Below are positions 10,690 through 19,217 of a stretch of DNA of 64,000 bases, piece after piece; within the stretch, counting starts at the first letter, position 1, and the number at the start of each line of letters is the position of its first letter. The translations under genes and the position numbers were made by a program. Where the stretch lies: contig NZ_CP051206.1 of assembly GCF_012516395.1 (NCBI RefSeq), positions 4,469,334 through 4,533,333 of the forward strand. The letters run 5' to 3'. The notes under the pieces are model-generated. The model was not told where the DNA came from. It was given only the letters and a program-made list of their open reading frames with translations, and ran no database searches. Source of the stretch: Dolichospermum flos-aquae CCAP 1403/13F (lineage in GTDB: Bacteria; Cyanobacteriota; Cyanobacteriia; Cyanobacteriales; Nostocaceae).

Positions 10690-10953
10690 ATGTTAAAATA
10701 CTTAACAATTACAGAAGCGCAAGAGCAACTTTTAGATTTACCAGATGATTTACAAGAAGAACCAATAATCATAACTAGGCATGGTAAACCCGTAATGGCG
10801 GCTATTAGTTTTGAGCAATATGAATCTTTGCTAGAAACATTAGCAATATTATTTGATCAGGAATTTAGTCAGCAGTTACAAGAAAGTATAGCTCAAGCAG
10901 ACAGGGGAGAAACTATTAGTTGGAATGATGCAAAACTCAAACTCGGACTTTGA
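10690..10953 (+). CDS. Phd/YefM-family antitoxin
   Basis: An 87-residue protein with the Phd/YefM N-terminal fold (YLTITEAQEQLLDLPDDL, then PIIITRHGKPVMAAISFEQYESLLETL). These proteins bind their operator as dimers and neutralise the partner toxin with the C-terminal segment. The gene overlaps the downstream toxin frame by 29 bases, the usual coupling of type II modules. Confidence 0.88.
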   Translation: MLKYLTITEAQEQLLDLPDDLQEEPIIITRHGKPVMAAISFEQYESLLETLAILFDQEFSQQLQESIAQADRGETISWNDAKLKLGL

Positions 10954-11272
10954 TAAACCACAATCTGATCAAATTGAATTTGAAATTCAGTTAACACCTT
11001 TAGCTTTGGAGATGTTTGTGAATATTAAAGATAAACGTCACCAAAAAGCTTTGAGTTCAAAGATTGACAAATTAAAAATAGAACCTGAAAAACAGGGAAG
11101 ACCTTTAACTGGACAGTTGATTAATTATCGTAGCGTTAGGGCTGTAGGACAACGCTACCGTATAATTTATCAAGTGGAAAAGGATAAAGTTGTGGTTTTA
11201 GTAGTTGGTGTAGGTTTAAGAAAAGAAGGTGATAAGGGAGATATTTATCATCTATTGCAGAAATTATTATAG
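10925..11272 (+). CDS. RelE/ParE-superfamily toxin
   Basis: A 115-residue protein. After an N-terminal extension of about 18 residues it shows the RelE/ParE pattern IQLTPLALEMFVNIKD, GRPLTGQLINYRSVRAVGQRYRIIYQV and VVVLVVGVGLRKEGD. The basic and aromatic residues in the RAVGQRYRIIYQ strand are those typical of RelE-like mRNA interferases, but target (mRNA cleavage or gyrase) cannot be decided by eye. It overlaps the antitoxin gene. The start at 10925 could be later, trimming the extension. Confidence 0.85.
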   Translation: MMQNSNSDFDKPQSDQIEFEIQLTPLALEMFVNIKDKRHQKALSSKIDKLKIEPEKQGRPLTGQLINYRSVRAVGQRYRIIYQVEKDKVVVLVVGVGLRKEGDKGDIYHLLQKLL

Positions 11273-11280
11273 TTTGTAAT

Positions 11281-11669
11281 ACGCAATTGAGGAAGTATCT
11301 GCTTGGTTGCAAAGGAAAAAGTGATAAATTTATGCAACACTATTTTTGATAAGAAAAATATTAAATATTCTTAAACCTATTCTAATATATGTGTCAAAGT
11401 TGGCAAGTAAACATAAGGCTGAAGTATCGAAGGGTTCCAACCGGTAGCCTCCTGAATAAATCCTCCTTTCTCTGCATACGTAGAATTCCAAAATTTATCT
11501 ATTACTGGAAGTTCTAGTTAAGGAAATGTAGGTTGGGTTGAGCGATAGTGAAACCCAAAATTACCAAGGATTTTGTTGGGTTTCGTTCCTCAACCCAACC
11601 TACGATATAACAATGTTTTAGCCTTAACCGAACAGTATTGAATCCCAAGGATGTTTGTATATCCCTAGT
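11281..11669. other. gene-free gap with relic fragments of neighbours
   Basis: No gene. Bases 11287-11324 repeat the 3' end of the Uma2 gene at 8518-9084 (ttgaggaagtat, ggttgcaaaggaaaaagtgat). Bases 11641-11665 repeat part of the Rpn pseudogene (aatcccaaggatgtttgtat, also at 10021). These are footprints of duplication and deletion between the accessory genes. A palindromic repeat lies between them (11528-11603). Confidence 0.75.
11528..11603. repeat. GTAGGTTGGGTT palindromic repeat
   Basis: GTAGGTTGGGTTGAG at the left end and CTCAACCCAACCTAC at the right end form a 15-bp perfect terminal inverted repeat. Inside, gaaacccaa and ttgggtttc form a second stem. A half-copy occurs at 42384-42413. 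Repeats of this type are common in bacterial intergenic DNA; no ORF inside. Confidence 0.85.
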
Positions 11670-14351
11670 TTAATTGGGTGCATATAGTCCAACAATTTTG
11701 ATTCCCTGTTTTTCTTTTTCTGCTAGTTCTAAATTCAATGTCAGCAGTTTTTCTAATATGTCATCTTCTGGGGTGAATTTATAAGCGTCCATTACCAGTT
11801 TATCTAATTGTTGATGGAGTTTATAAAGTTGACTGCTGGGTTCGTTGAAGAATTTATTATATAATGTGGTGATTCCCCATTGTTTTGTTTCCATTTGTTG
11901 AGTTCGATATTGATGGAGTTCTTCGGCTTTGGTGCGGATTTTTTCTACTATTTGAATATCTGCTGTTTGCGGAAATGGGAAGGTTTCAAAACAGGTTGTA
12001 TTAGTGTAGCGAGTTCTATCTTCTAAAGTTGAACTTTGCGCTTTTACCCACATTCGATGTAAATTAGATGTGAGAATCCCCAAAATATAAAAATCATCTG
12101 AAGCAATTACCATATTAGCTTCACAAGGTAAAATAGAAACATCCACAGGTGTAAAAATCACCCACTTAGCAATTTTTGGAATAGCGAAATAATAAGATAG
12201 AGAAGACATTGCTTGTCTCATAGCTGGTCTTTTTTCGCCAAATTTCCACCAATTAATTCTTCTTGCGTCTCTACGGTTTTGATCTCTTTCTGGTTTGACT
12301 TTTTCCTGTACACGCTGAAAAGGTAATTGATATTCACTTGCTTCTTCTATAGATAAATCATTAAGATCAATTACCCAATCTAATGTTAAACAGGAATTAA
12401 TTAAAGTTTTACCATCAATCATGGGTTTTAAAACATCTGCATTTTTAGAATCAATTTTTATCCATTCTCTAGCTTCTTCTTCAGATATTATAAATCCTTT
12501 TCCACCAAGCGCACAAGACTCAAAAGAGAAATTTTTATTTGCTTGTAATTTTACAGCGTTTGTAACTGATATCTCACTTTTTAAAGAAGAGGTAATAAAC
12601 GGAACTTCAACACTATCTAAAAAGTTTTGTTTTTGTTTTTCCTTTGTCCAATTAGCAATACTCACATGAACCGCAGCATCTCCAGACCAAGTTTGAGTAG
12701 AAATTGCATCATGAATAATTCCACCTTTACTAACAATATAATCTAAACTGGCTTTTCTCCCAGAAACCTGAGCAATAGAATTTGTACCGACTAATCCTCC
12801 TCTGCCTTTATCATCTAATAAATCAGCAGCTTTTCTAAACCAAAATACACAAAAATCTGGCTGTCCTTTAACATCTGGAAAAGCTTTATATAGCTTCTCT
12901 GCATATTCATCTCCTAATTCTATTCGTAGTTTTTTACCACCTAAAAATGGCGGATTTCCTATTATTGCATCAGCTTTTGGCCATTCACTAAATAAAGCAT
13001 CTTGACAAACAATATTATTATCTAAAGTATCTAAAGGTAAAGCAGGTTCAGTTAACTGTAAATTATCAATAGCAATTTTTCGCGCTATCGTCAAAGTCAC
13101 CCTTGCTAACTCTACCGCAAAAGGGTTTGTATCCATGCCATAAAATTGCAAAGGTGTTACTAAACCCATTTGCATTTGTTTATTTTTTGATTTACTCAAA
13201 GATTGAATTTTTTCTAATAACAATGTTTCAATTCTTTTTAATTCTTGATATGCTAAATAAAGAAAGTTACCCGAACCACAAGCCGGATCTAAAACACGAT
13301 AACTTTGTAATTCTATTTGCAGTGATGAAAGTTCTTTAACTGTATTTGCAGTTTCTATCCTATCTTCCCAATAACGGCTAATTGTGGGACGGACAATTTT
13401 CATAATATCCACTTCGGAAGTATAATGAATTCCCCTCGCGTGACGTTCTTTTTTATCTACTGTTCCTTCAAATAAATTGCCAAAAATAGCCGGACGGACT
13501 TTACTCCAATTTTCTCGCGCTGACACATCTAAAAAATTTAATTCTTCTCTGGTTAATTCAATTGTATGAATTTGGGAAAATAAACCGCCGTTAAAATAAT
13601 CCACTCCTTGATAACGTCCCGCTGGTGTTTTTCCTGGTTGATTCATTTCTCGAAATAAACCACCCAAAACATCATAGGAACTTGCACCATTCATACAATC
13701 TTGGACACAAGAAATAAACATATCACGGGGTAACAGTTGTCTCTTTTCCGCAAACATCGCTAAAACACATTGTAAAATAAATCGCTGTGCTGTTAACTTT
13801 TCAATTCCCCTATTTTCTAACTCTAATAATAATTCTCCCATGCGACGGGCAGCTTTCACAGTTACTTCTACTTGGTTATTTTGGAATACAGGCGTTTTTT
13901 GCCCTAATTCCATAAATGCCAATGCTCCTGACCGTTCCGGCAGTTGTTCCAGTGATATTTTATCTACAGGTGTATCTAATTGAATATCAAAATCAAAGAT
14001 CCAAAATTCATCAAAATTACATAAAATCACATATTTAGGACGATTTGGGACTAACCGCATCCAATAATCAAAGGCTTGGGAATAATGTTTATTTAAGTCT
14101 TCTCCGCGTTTTTTCATTTCAATTAAAACGCGGGGTTTCCAAACTAAATCAGCAAAACCAGTTTTACCAGTTTTACTACTTTTTTTAATAGCTTCCTCAT
14201 AAGTTGCACCAGCTTCTAAAGCACCTTCATGGCCAAAGGCACGAAAAAAGCGGTCGAGAAATGTTTGCGCTTCTTTGCGTTCCTGTCCGGTGATATGTTG
14301 GTTACAGAATTGTACGAATTTAGATAAACTTTCTGGTGTTGCTGATGTCAT
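11670..14351 (-). CDS. MmeI-like type IIL restriction-modification enzyme
   Basis: Single-chain enzyme expected to methylate adenine N6 on one strand and cut DNA at a distance. Domain order over 893 residues follows MmeI (919 residues). There is an N-terminal nuclease with D68-x9-E78-M-K80, matching the D-x9-ExK motif of MmeI. A helical spacer and an N6-adenine methyltransferase follow, with SAM motif VLDPACGSGNFLYLA near residue 350 and catalytic NPPF (GNPPFLGGKK). Then come a target-recognition region with FETFPFP and a helical C-terminus. No separate specificity or restriction subunit is needed and none is nearby. It stands alone, divergent from nothing, next to toxin-antitoxin and nuclease relics. 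All key residues appear intact. Confidence 0.85.
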   Translation of the reverse strand: MTSATPESLSKFVQFCNQHITGQERKEAQTFLDRFFRAFGHEGALEAGATYEEAIKKSSKTGKTGFADLVWKPRVLIEMKKRGEDLNKHYSQAFDYWMRLVPNRPKYVILCNFDEFWIFDFDIQLDTPVDKISLEQLPERSGALAFMELGQKTPVFQNNQVEVTVKAARRMGELLLELENRGIEKLTAQRFILQCVLAMFAEKRQLLPRDMFISCVQDCMNGASSYDVLGGLFREMNQPGKTPAGRYQGVDYFNGGLFSQIHTIELTREELNFLDVSARENWSKVRPAIFGNLFEGTVDKKERHARGIHYTSEVDIMKIVRPTISRYWEDRIETANTVKELSSLQIELQSYRVLDPACGSGNFLYLAYQELKRIETLLLEKIQSLSKSKNKQMQMGLVTPLQFYGMDTNPFAVELARVTLTIARKIAIDNLQLTEPALPLDTLDNNIVCQDALFSEWPKADAIIGNPPFLGGKKLRIELGDEYAEKLYKAFPDVKGQPDFCVFWFRKAADLLDDKGRGGLVGTNSIAQVSGRKASLDYIVSKGGIIHDAISTQTWSGDAAVHVSIANWTKEKQKQNFLDSVEVPFITSSLKSEISVTNAVKLQANKNFSFESCALGGKGFIISEEEAREWIKIDSKNADVLKPMIDGKTLINSCLTLDWVIDLNDLSIEEASEYQLPFQRVQEKVKPERDQNRRDARRINWWKFGEKRPAMRQAMSSLSYYFAIPKIAKWVIFTPVDVSILPCEANMVIASDDFYILGILTSNLHRMWVKAQSSTLEDRTRYTNTTCFETFPFPQTADIQIVEKIRTKAEELHQYRTQQMETKQWGITTLYNKFFNEPSSQLYKLHQQLDKLVMDAYKFTPEDDILEKLLTLNLELAEKEKQGIKIVGLYAPN

Positions 14352-14399
14352 GAGAATAAAAAATATAAACCACCACTTTTAACTTTTAACTTTTGACTT

Positions 14400-14606
14400 A
14401 GAGGGTGTTTTAAAAGTATTAGATGAAACCGATAATCTCCAGAAACCTAACCCCCTTCCCTACCTCTCCCTAACCCTCTCCTACGAGGAGAGGGAAGCGG
14501 AAAAACTTTTGTTAGCTGGAATGGGGGTTTCAAAGCCTCTCCCCGCGTCGGGGAGAGGTTTGGAGAGGGGTTTATTTATACATTAAAAACTTTTCAAACA
14601 ACCTCT
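14400..14606. repeat. inverted-repeat element with AGAGGTTGTTTGAAAAGT ends
   Basis: The left end reads AGAGGGTGTTTTAAAAGT and the right end is the complement of AGAGGTTGTTTGAAAAGT. The interior holds ctctccc/gggagagg-type stems and is about 170 bases. A 165-bp relative lies at 38316-38480 with a shorter interior. It fills most of the 297-base gap between the MmeI-like gene and metH; no ORF inside. Confidence 0.85.
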
Positions 14607-14648
14607 TGTAAACTCCCCCTTCATTACAAAACGAAGGGGGATAAAACA

Positions 14649-17600
14649 TTAAGCCGTGAAATACTTAGCCGCAGGGTGATAAGTAATAATCGCCGTTGTA
14701 GACTGTTCAGGATACAATTGCTCACTTTCATCCATGTGCATCTTCATCCTATCAACCCCCAACAACTCCAACTGCTTAAACTGATCCTGAATATTCGGAC
14801 AAGCAGGATAGCCGAAACTATACCGAGAACCTTGATAACGCTGTGCTAACATATCCCGAATATTATCTGGTTCAGAATCACCAAAACCTAACTCCCTGCG
14901 GATTCTAGCGTGAGTCCATTCAGCCAAAGCCTCAGCCACCTGTACAGCCATACCATGAAAATACAGATAGTCAGTGTATTTATTATCGGCAAATAGCTTT
15001 TGTCCAAACTCCGTGGCAACTTCCCCCACAGTCACCGCTTGCATAGGGAAAACATCAATAATTCCCGACTCCTTAGGTGCAAAAAAATCTGCAATACATA
15101 ACCGATTAAAAGACCTCTGACGGGGAAACTCAAAACTAACTCTTACCTCCGCGTCCTCCGCGTCTCTGCGGTTCGTTTCATAAATCAACAAACTATTCCC
15201 CACAGACTGACAAGGAAAATAGCCATAAATCACTTGAGGATGTAATAAATTCTCCTCAATAATGCGCTGTTTCCACTCTTCCAAAACTGGATAAACCTTA
15301 TCAGCTAAAAACGCCTGATATTCCTCCTTAGATTGTTCCTTGGGCTTGCGGAATTGCCATTGTCCAGCCACCAAAGCTTGCAAATCTAAATACCAGAATA
15401 ACTCCTCCAAAGAAATATCATCAGGTTGTAAAAACTGCGTTCCCCAAAAAGGTGGATTTGGACGTTCAATATCTACCGCTACTGCTTCAGAACGCCGAGT
15501 ATCTTTTTCTTTTGGTTCAACAGGTGTTTTATCTTTAACAGGATTATCTACTGTTTCTTGATGTCCATTAGTTGATTCTGCAACTTCATCCAAAAATCCC
15601 GTTGAATCTTCCCAATTACCTGCTGTTTTTGCAGGCATTAACTTATCCATGAAATGCAAATCAGAAAACGCATCTTTGCCATAAATAACCTTACCTTTGT
15701 AGGTATTTTGGCAATCCTGATTCACAAACTTAGGAGTTAAAGCTGCACCACCTAAAATTACCGGGACAGTAATTCCCTTTTCATTAAAAGTTTGTAAATT
15801 CTCCTTCATGAAAGCGGTAGATTTTACTAACAAACCACTCATGGCAATACAATCAGGTTGATACTGTTCATAAGCTTGAATGATGTTTTCTACAGATTGC
15901 TTAATTCCCAGGTTAATCACCTTGTAACCATTGTTAGATAAAATGATATCTACCAGGTTTTTACCAATATCGTGAACATCACCTTTTACCGTGGCAATTA
16001 CAAAAGTTCCTTTCGCATTATTCCCAGATTCCGACTTTTCCATAAACGGTTCTAAATAAGCAACCGCAGCTTTCATGGTTTCGGCAGATTGTAAGACAAA
16101 AGGTAATTGCATTTGTCCAGACCCGAACAATTCACCCACAACTTTCATTCCGTCTAACAAGAAAGTATTGATGATTTGTAAAGGAGGATATTGTTCTAAA
16201 GCTTTTGTCAATTGGGTTTCTAAACCAATGCGTTCACCGTCAATAACATGACGTTTTAAACGTTCTTCAATGGGTAAACTGGCATCAATTCCCGTATTCC
16301 GTTTAGTTTTGACTCCGGCAAAAATTGTGGTTAATTCTCCCAAAGGATCATAAATGCAGACATTACCATCAAATTTACGTTCATCATAAATTAATTGCCG
16401 ACAAACTTCTTGATGTTGTGGTTCAATCTTAGCCAGTGGTAAAATTTTACTCGCGCTGACAATTGCTGCATCCATACCCGCTTGCATAGCTTCATGCAAA
16501 AACATCGAGTTTAGTACCATCCGCGAGGCGGGATTTAAGCCAAAAGAGATATTGGAAACGCCCAACATCACATGACATCCTGGCAATTCTTGGCGAATGC
16601 GGCGAATTGATTCAATGGTAGCTTTACCATTTTCCCGATCTTCTTCAATCCCAGTAGAAATCGGTAGAGCTAAAGTATCAAAGAATATTTCTGTAGGCGC
16701 AATCCCATATTCTACAGCTTGACGGTAAGCCCGTTGGGCAATTTGAAACTTTTTCTCTGCTGTCCGCGCCATACCATCTTCGTCAATTGTCCCAATAATG
16801 ACACCAGCACCGTATTTTTTAGCTAATTCTAGCACTTTCAAAAATCGGTCTTCGCCATCTTCATAGTTGGTAGAATTGAGTAAACACTTACCACCAGCTA
16901 CCTTTAAACCCGCTTCCATTTTTTCCCATTCGGTGGAATCCAGCATTAAAGGTAAAGTTACATTATTGACAACACGAGAAACTAACTCGTGCATATCACG
17001 TACGCCGTCACGTCCCACATAATCAACGTTGATATCAAGGATATGTGCGCCTTCTTTTACCTGACTCCGCGCCATTGAGACTAAACCATCCCAGTCTTCA
17101 GCGTTGAGTAAATCACGGCATTTTTTAGAACCACTGGCGTTAAGACGTTCACCGATAATCAAGAAAGAATTTTCTTGTTCATAGGGTTGAGTCGTATAAA
17201 TTGATGCGGCTGATGGTTCTAAAATTGGTTGTCTAACTTTTGGTTTTAACTCGTGAGCAATTTCCGCCAATTGTTGAATATGTGCTGGTCGTGTCCCACA
17301 GCAACCCCCAATCACTTGGACACCCAAATCTTCGATAAAGTGCATTAACGCCATGCGTAATTCTATGGGCGTAAGTCTGTAATGTGCTTGACCGCCAACG
17401 TTTTCCGGTAAACCCGCATTGGGAATACAGGAAACTACGAAGGGGGAATGTTCTGATAAATACTTGATATGTGGTTTCATCAAGTCGGGACCAGTGGCGC
17501 AATTTAAGCCGAGAATATCAATGGGGTAAGATTCGAGGATAGTAACTACGGCGTTGATTTCTGTCCCTACCAGCATTGTTCCCATGCTTTCCATAGTTAC

Positions 17601-18182
17601 AGACACCATTAAGGCTCTTCTTTCGCCTTTTTTGGCAAAAACTTCCTCAATCCCATTTAATGCGGCTTTAATTTGCAGCACGTCTTGGCAGGTTTCTACG
17701 AGGAATAAATCCACACCACCATCAAATAAGGCTTCTGCTTGTTCAGCAAAAGAGGCTTTCATGGTGTCAAAATCAATATGTCCCAAAGTGGGGAGTTTGG
17801 TGGTTGGACCAATAGAACCAGCTACAAATCGGGGTTTTTCCGGGGTGGAAAATTCCGCAGCCACACTTTTGGCAAGTTCGGCGGCTTTCTTCGTGAGATA
17901 GTAAGCTTGGTCTGCTAAGTCATATTCTGCTAAAACTATGGACATAGAGCCAAAGGTATCAGTTTCAATGACATCAGCGCCAGCAGCGAGAAAATCACGG
18001 TGAACCTTAGCGACGGCTTCGGGTTTGGTGTGGACTAGATACTCGTTACAGCCTTCATATTGTGCGCCTCCAAAATCTTCAGCGGTAAGATTTTGGGTTT
18101 GCAGGTTTGTACCCATTGCACCGTCAAAGACGATAACGGGACGTTCAGGACTATGTAGGTGTTTGAGAAAGGGATGGGTCAT
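14649..18182 (-). CDS. metH: cobalamin-dependent methionine synthase
   Basis: Transfers a methyl group from 5-methyltetrahydrofolate to homocysteine via cob(I)alamin. Over 1177 residues the domains run: homocysteine S-methyltransferase ([10 protein letters not shown] at start, zinc ligands in the ETCQD region and GGCCGTRP near residue 295), pterin-binding domain ([10 protein letters not shown]), helical cap, B12-binding Rossmann domain with the lower-ligand motif [10 protein letters not shown], and the AdoMet-activation domain. Between the B12 and activation domains there is a low-complexity acidic linker. In the activation domain an in-frame segment reading [11 protein letters not shown] is encoded by a dispersed cyanobacterial repeat. 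The gene appears monocistronic, with a STRR between it and purC. Confidence 0.96.
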   Translation of the reverse strand: MTHPFLKHLHSPERPVIVFDGAMGTNLQTQNLTAEDFGGAQYEGCNEYLVHTKPEAVAKVHRDFLAAGADVIETDTFGSMSIVLAEYDLADQAYYLTKKAAELAKSVAAEFSTPEKPRFVAGSIGPTTKLPTLGHIDFDTMKASFAEQAEALFDGGVDLFLVETCQDVLQIKAALNGIEEVFAKKGERRALMVSVTMESMGTMLVGTEINAVVTILESYPIDILGLNCATGPDLMKPHIKYLSEHSPFVVSCIPNAGLPENVGGQAHYRLTPIELRMALMHFIEDLGVQVIGGCCGTRPAHIQQLAEIAHELKPKVRQPILEPSAASIYTTQPYEQENSFLIIGERLNASGSKKCRDLLNAEDWDGLVSMARSQVKEGAHILDINVDYVGRDGVRDMHELVSRVVNNVTLPLMLDSTEWEKMEAGLKVAGGKCLLNSTNYEDGEDRFLKVLELAKKYGAGVIIGTIDEDGMARTAEKKFQIAQRAYRQAVEYGIAPTEIFFDTLALPISTGIEEDRENGKATIESIRRIRQELPGCHVMLGVSNISFGLNPASRMVLNSMFLHEAMQAGMDAAIVSASKILPLAKIEPQHQEVCRQLIYDERKFDGNVCIYDPLGELTTIFAGVKTKRNTGIDASLPIEERLKRHVIDGERIGLETQLTKALEQYPPLQIINTFLLDGMKVVGELFGSGQMQLPFVLQSAETMKAAVAYLEPFMEKSESGNNAKGTFVIATVKGDVHDIGKNLVDIILSNNGYKVINLGIKQSVENIIQAYEQYQPDCIAMSGLLVKSTAFMKENLQTFNEKGITVPVILGGAALTPKFVNQDCQNTYKGKVIYGKDAFSDLHFMDKLMPAKTAGNWEDSTGFLDEVAESTNGHQETVDNPVKDKTPVEPKEKDTRRSEAVAVDIERPNPPFWGTQFLQPDDISLEELFWYLDLQALVAGQWQFRKPKEQSKEEYQAFLADKVYPVLEEWKQRIIEENLLHPQVIYGYFPCQSVGNSLLIYETNRRDAEDAEVRVSFEFPRQRSFNRLCIADFFAPKESGIIDVFPMQAVTVGEVATEFGQKLFADNKYTDYLYFHGMAVQVAEALAEWTHARIRRELGFGDSEPDNIRDMLAQRYQGSRYSFGYPACPNIQDQFKQLELLGVDRMKMHMDESEQLYPEQSTTAIITYHPAAKYFTA
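15141..15180 (-). repeat. dispersed repeat captured inside metH coding sequence
   Basis: The stretch tacctccgcgtcctccgcg, followed by tctctgcggttcgttt, has the look of a repeat common between genes in Nostocales genomes (recalled, not searched). Here it is translated on the minus strand as [11 protein letters not shown] within the MetH activation domain. The reading frame stays open on both sides. Confidence 0.65.
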
Positions 18183-18297
18183 AATTGTGTGAAAGAATAG
18201 AGTTATTTTTGTAATACTAGACTTAATTTACAGCAGGAGTCAGAAGTCAGGAGTCAGGAGTCAGGAGGAAGAAAATTATTTACCAATTACCAATTAC

Positions 18298-18362
18298 CTG
18301 TTCCCTGTTCCCTGTTCCCTGTTCCCTGTTCCCTGTTCCCTGTTCCCTGTTCCCTGTTCCCT
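18298..18362. repeat. heptameric tandem repeat (CTGTTCC)9
   Basis: Nine perfect copies of CTGTTCC plus two bases, preceded by shorter runs (gtcaggagtcaggag, taccaattaccaattac). This is a short tandemly repeated repetitive (STRR) sequence of the kind known from heterocystous cyanobacteria. It lies in the metH-purC divergent region, 61 bases upstream of the purC ATG. Confidence 0.95.
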
Positions 18363-18423
18363 ACTTAAAATAGTGAAACTTTCAGATTTAAGCAGTCCAT
18401 TACCGAAAACAGTATCTACTACC

Positions 18424-19167
18424 ATGTCTGTTAATTTTAAACTCTACGAAGGCAAAGCTAAAATTCTTTACGCAACAGATGATCCAGAGATTTTGTTGGC
18501 TGATTTTAAAGATGATGCTACAGCTTTTAACGCTCAAAAACGGGGCAGCATTCAAAACAAGGGCATGATTAACTGTAGTATTTCTAGTCAACTGTTCCAA
18601 CAATTGGCAATCCAGGGGATTAAAACTCATTTTATTGATAGTCCAGCCCCCAATTTGATGAGAGTCAAAGCTGTAAAAATTATCCCCTTAGAAGTAGTGG
18701 TGAGAAATATTGCCGCTGGTAGCCTGTGTCAACAAACTGGGTTAGCGCTAGGGACTGTGTTATCACGGCCTTTGGTGGAATTTTATTATAAAGATGATAA
18801 TCTAGGTGATCCTTTACTGACAAGCGATCGCTTATTTCTCCTAGAATTAGCCACACCGGAACAAGTTGCTCAAATTACTCATCTTGCATTGGAAATCAAC
18901 GAATTTCTGAAGCAGTTTTGGGAAAAATGCCAAATTACCTTAGTGGACTTTAAACTTGAATTTGGCGTGGATTCACAACAGCAAGTGCTTTTAGCCGACG
19001 AAATTAGTCCCGATACCTGTCGTTTATGGGACATAGCCGAAACCGATACTAACCGCCGCATTATGGATAAAGACCGTTTTCGTCGGGACTTAGGAAACGT
19101 AGAAAATGCCTATCAGGAGGTTTTGCAGAGAGTATTAAAAGTAGTAGAAAGCTCCAAAGCTGAGTAA
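18424..19167 (+). CDS. purC: SAICAR synthetase
   Basis: Phosphoribosylaminoimidazole-succinocarboxamide synthase: ATP-dependent ligation of aspartate to CAIR in purine synthesis. Motifs seen from the start: KLYEGKAKILY, DDATAFNAQKRG, the central EVVVRNIAAGSL and DEISPDTCRLWD near residue 195. ATG 18424 gives 247 residues, the usual length. The longer frame from GTG 18373 would add 17 residues ahead of the conserved start and run close to the STRR. A HIP1 octamer lies within the gene (18824). Confidence 0.95.
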   Translation: MSVNFKLYEGKAKILYATDDPEILLADFKDDATAFNAQKRGSIQNKGMINCSISSQLFQQLAIQGIKTHFIDSPAPNLMRVKAVKIIPLEVVVRNIAAGSLCQQTGLALGTVLSRPLVEFYYKDDNLGDPLLTSDRLFLLELATPEQVAQITHLALEINEFLKQFWEKCQITLVDFKLEFGVDSQQQVLLADEISPDTCRLWDIAETDTNRRIMDKDRFRRDLGNVENAYQEVLQRVLKVVESSKAE

Positions 19168-19217
19168 GTAAATTTTCCAGTGATTAACAATAATGGTGTG
19201 TGGTAGTGAAGAGAAAT

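Noticed and set aside
18298-18362. Possible CRISPR or regulatory array
   Set aside because: Seven-base period without spacers; a classical STRR.
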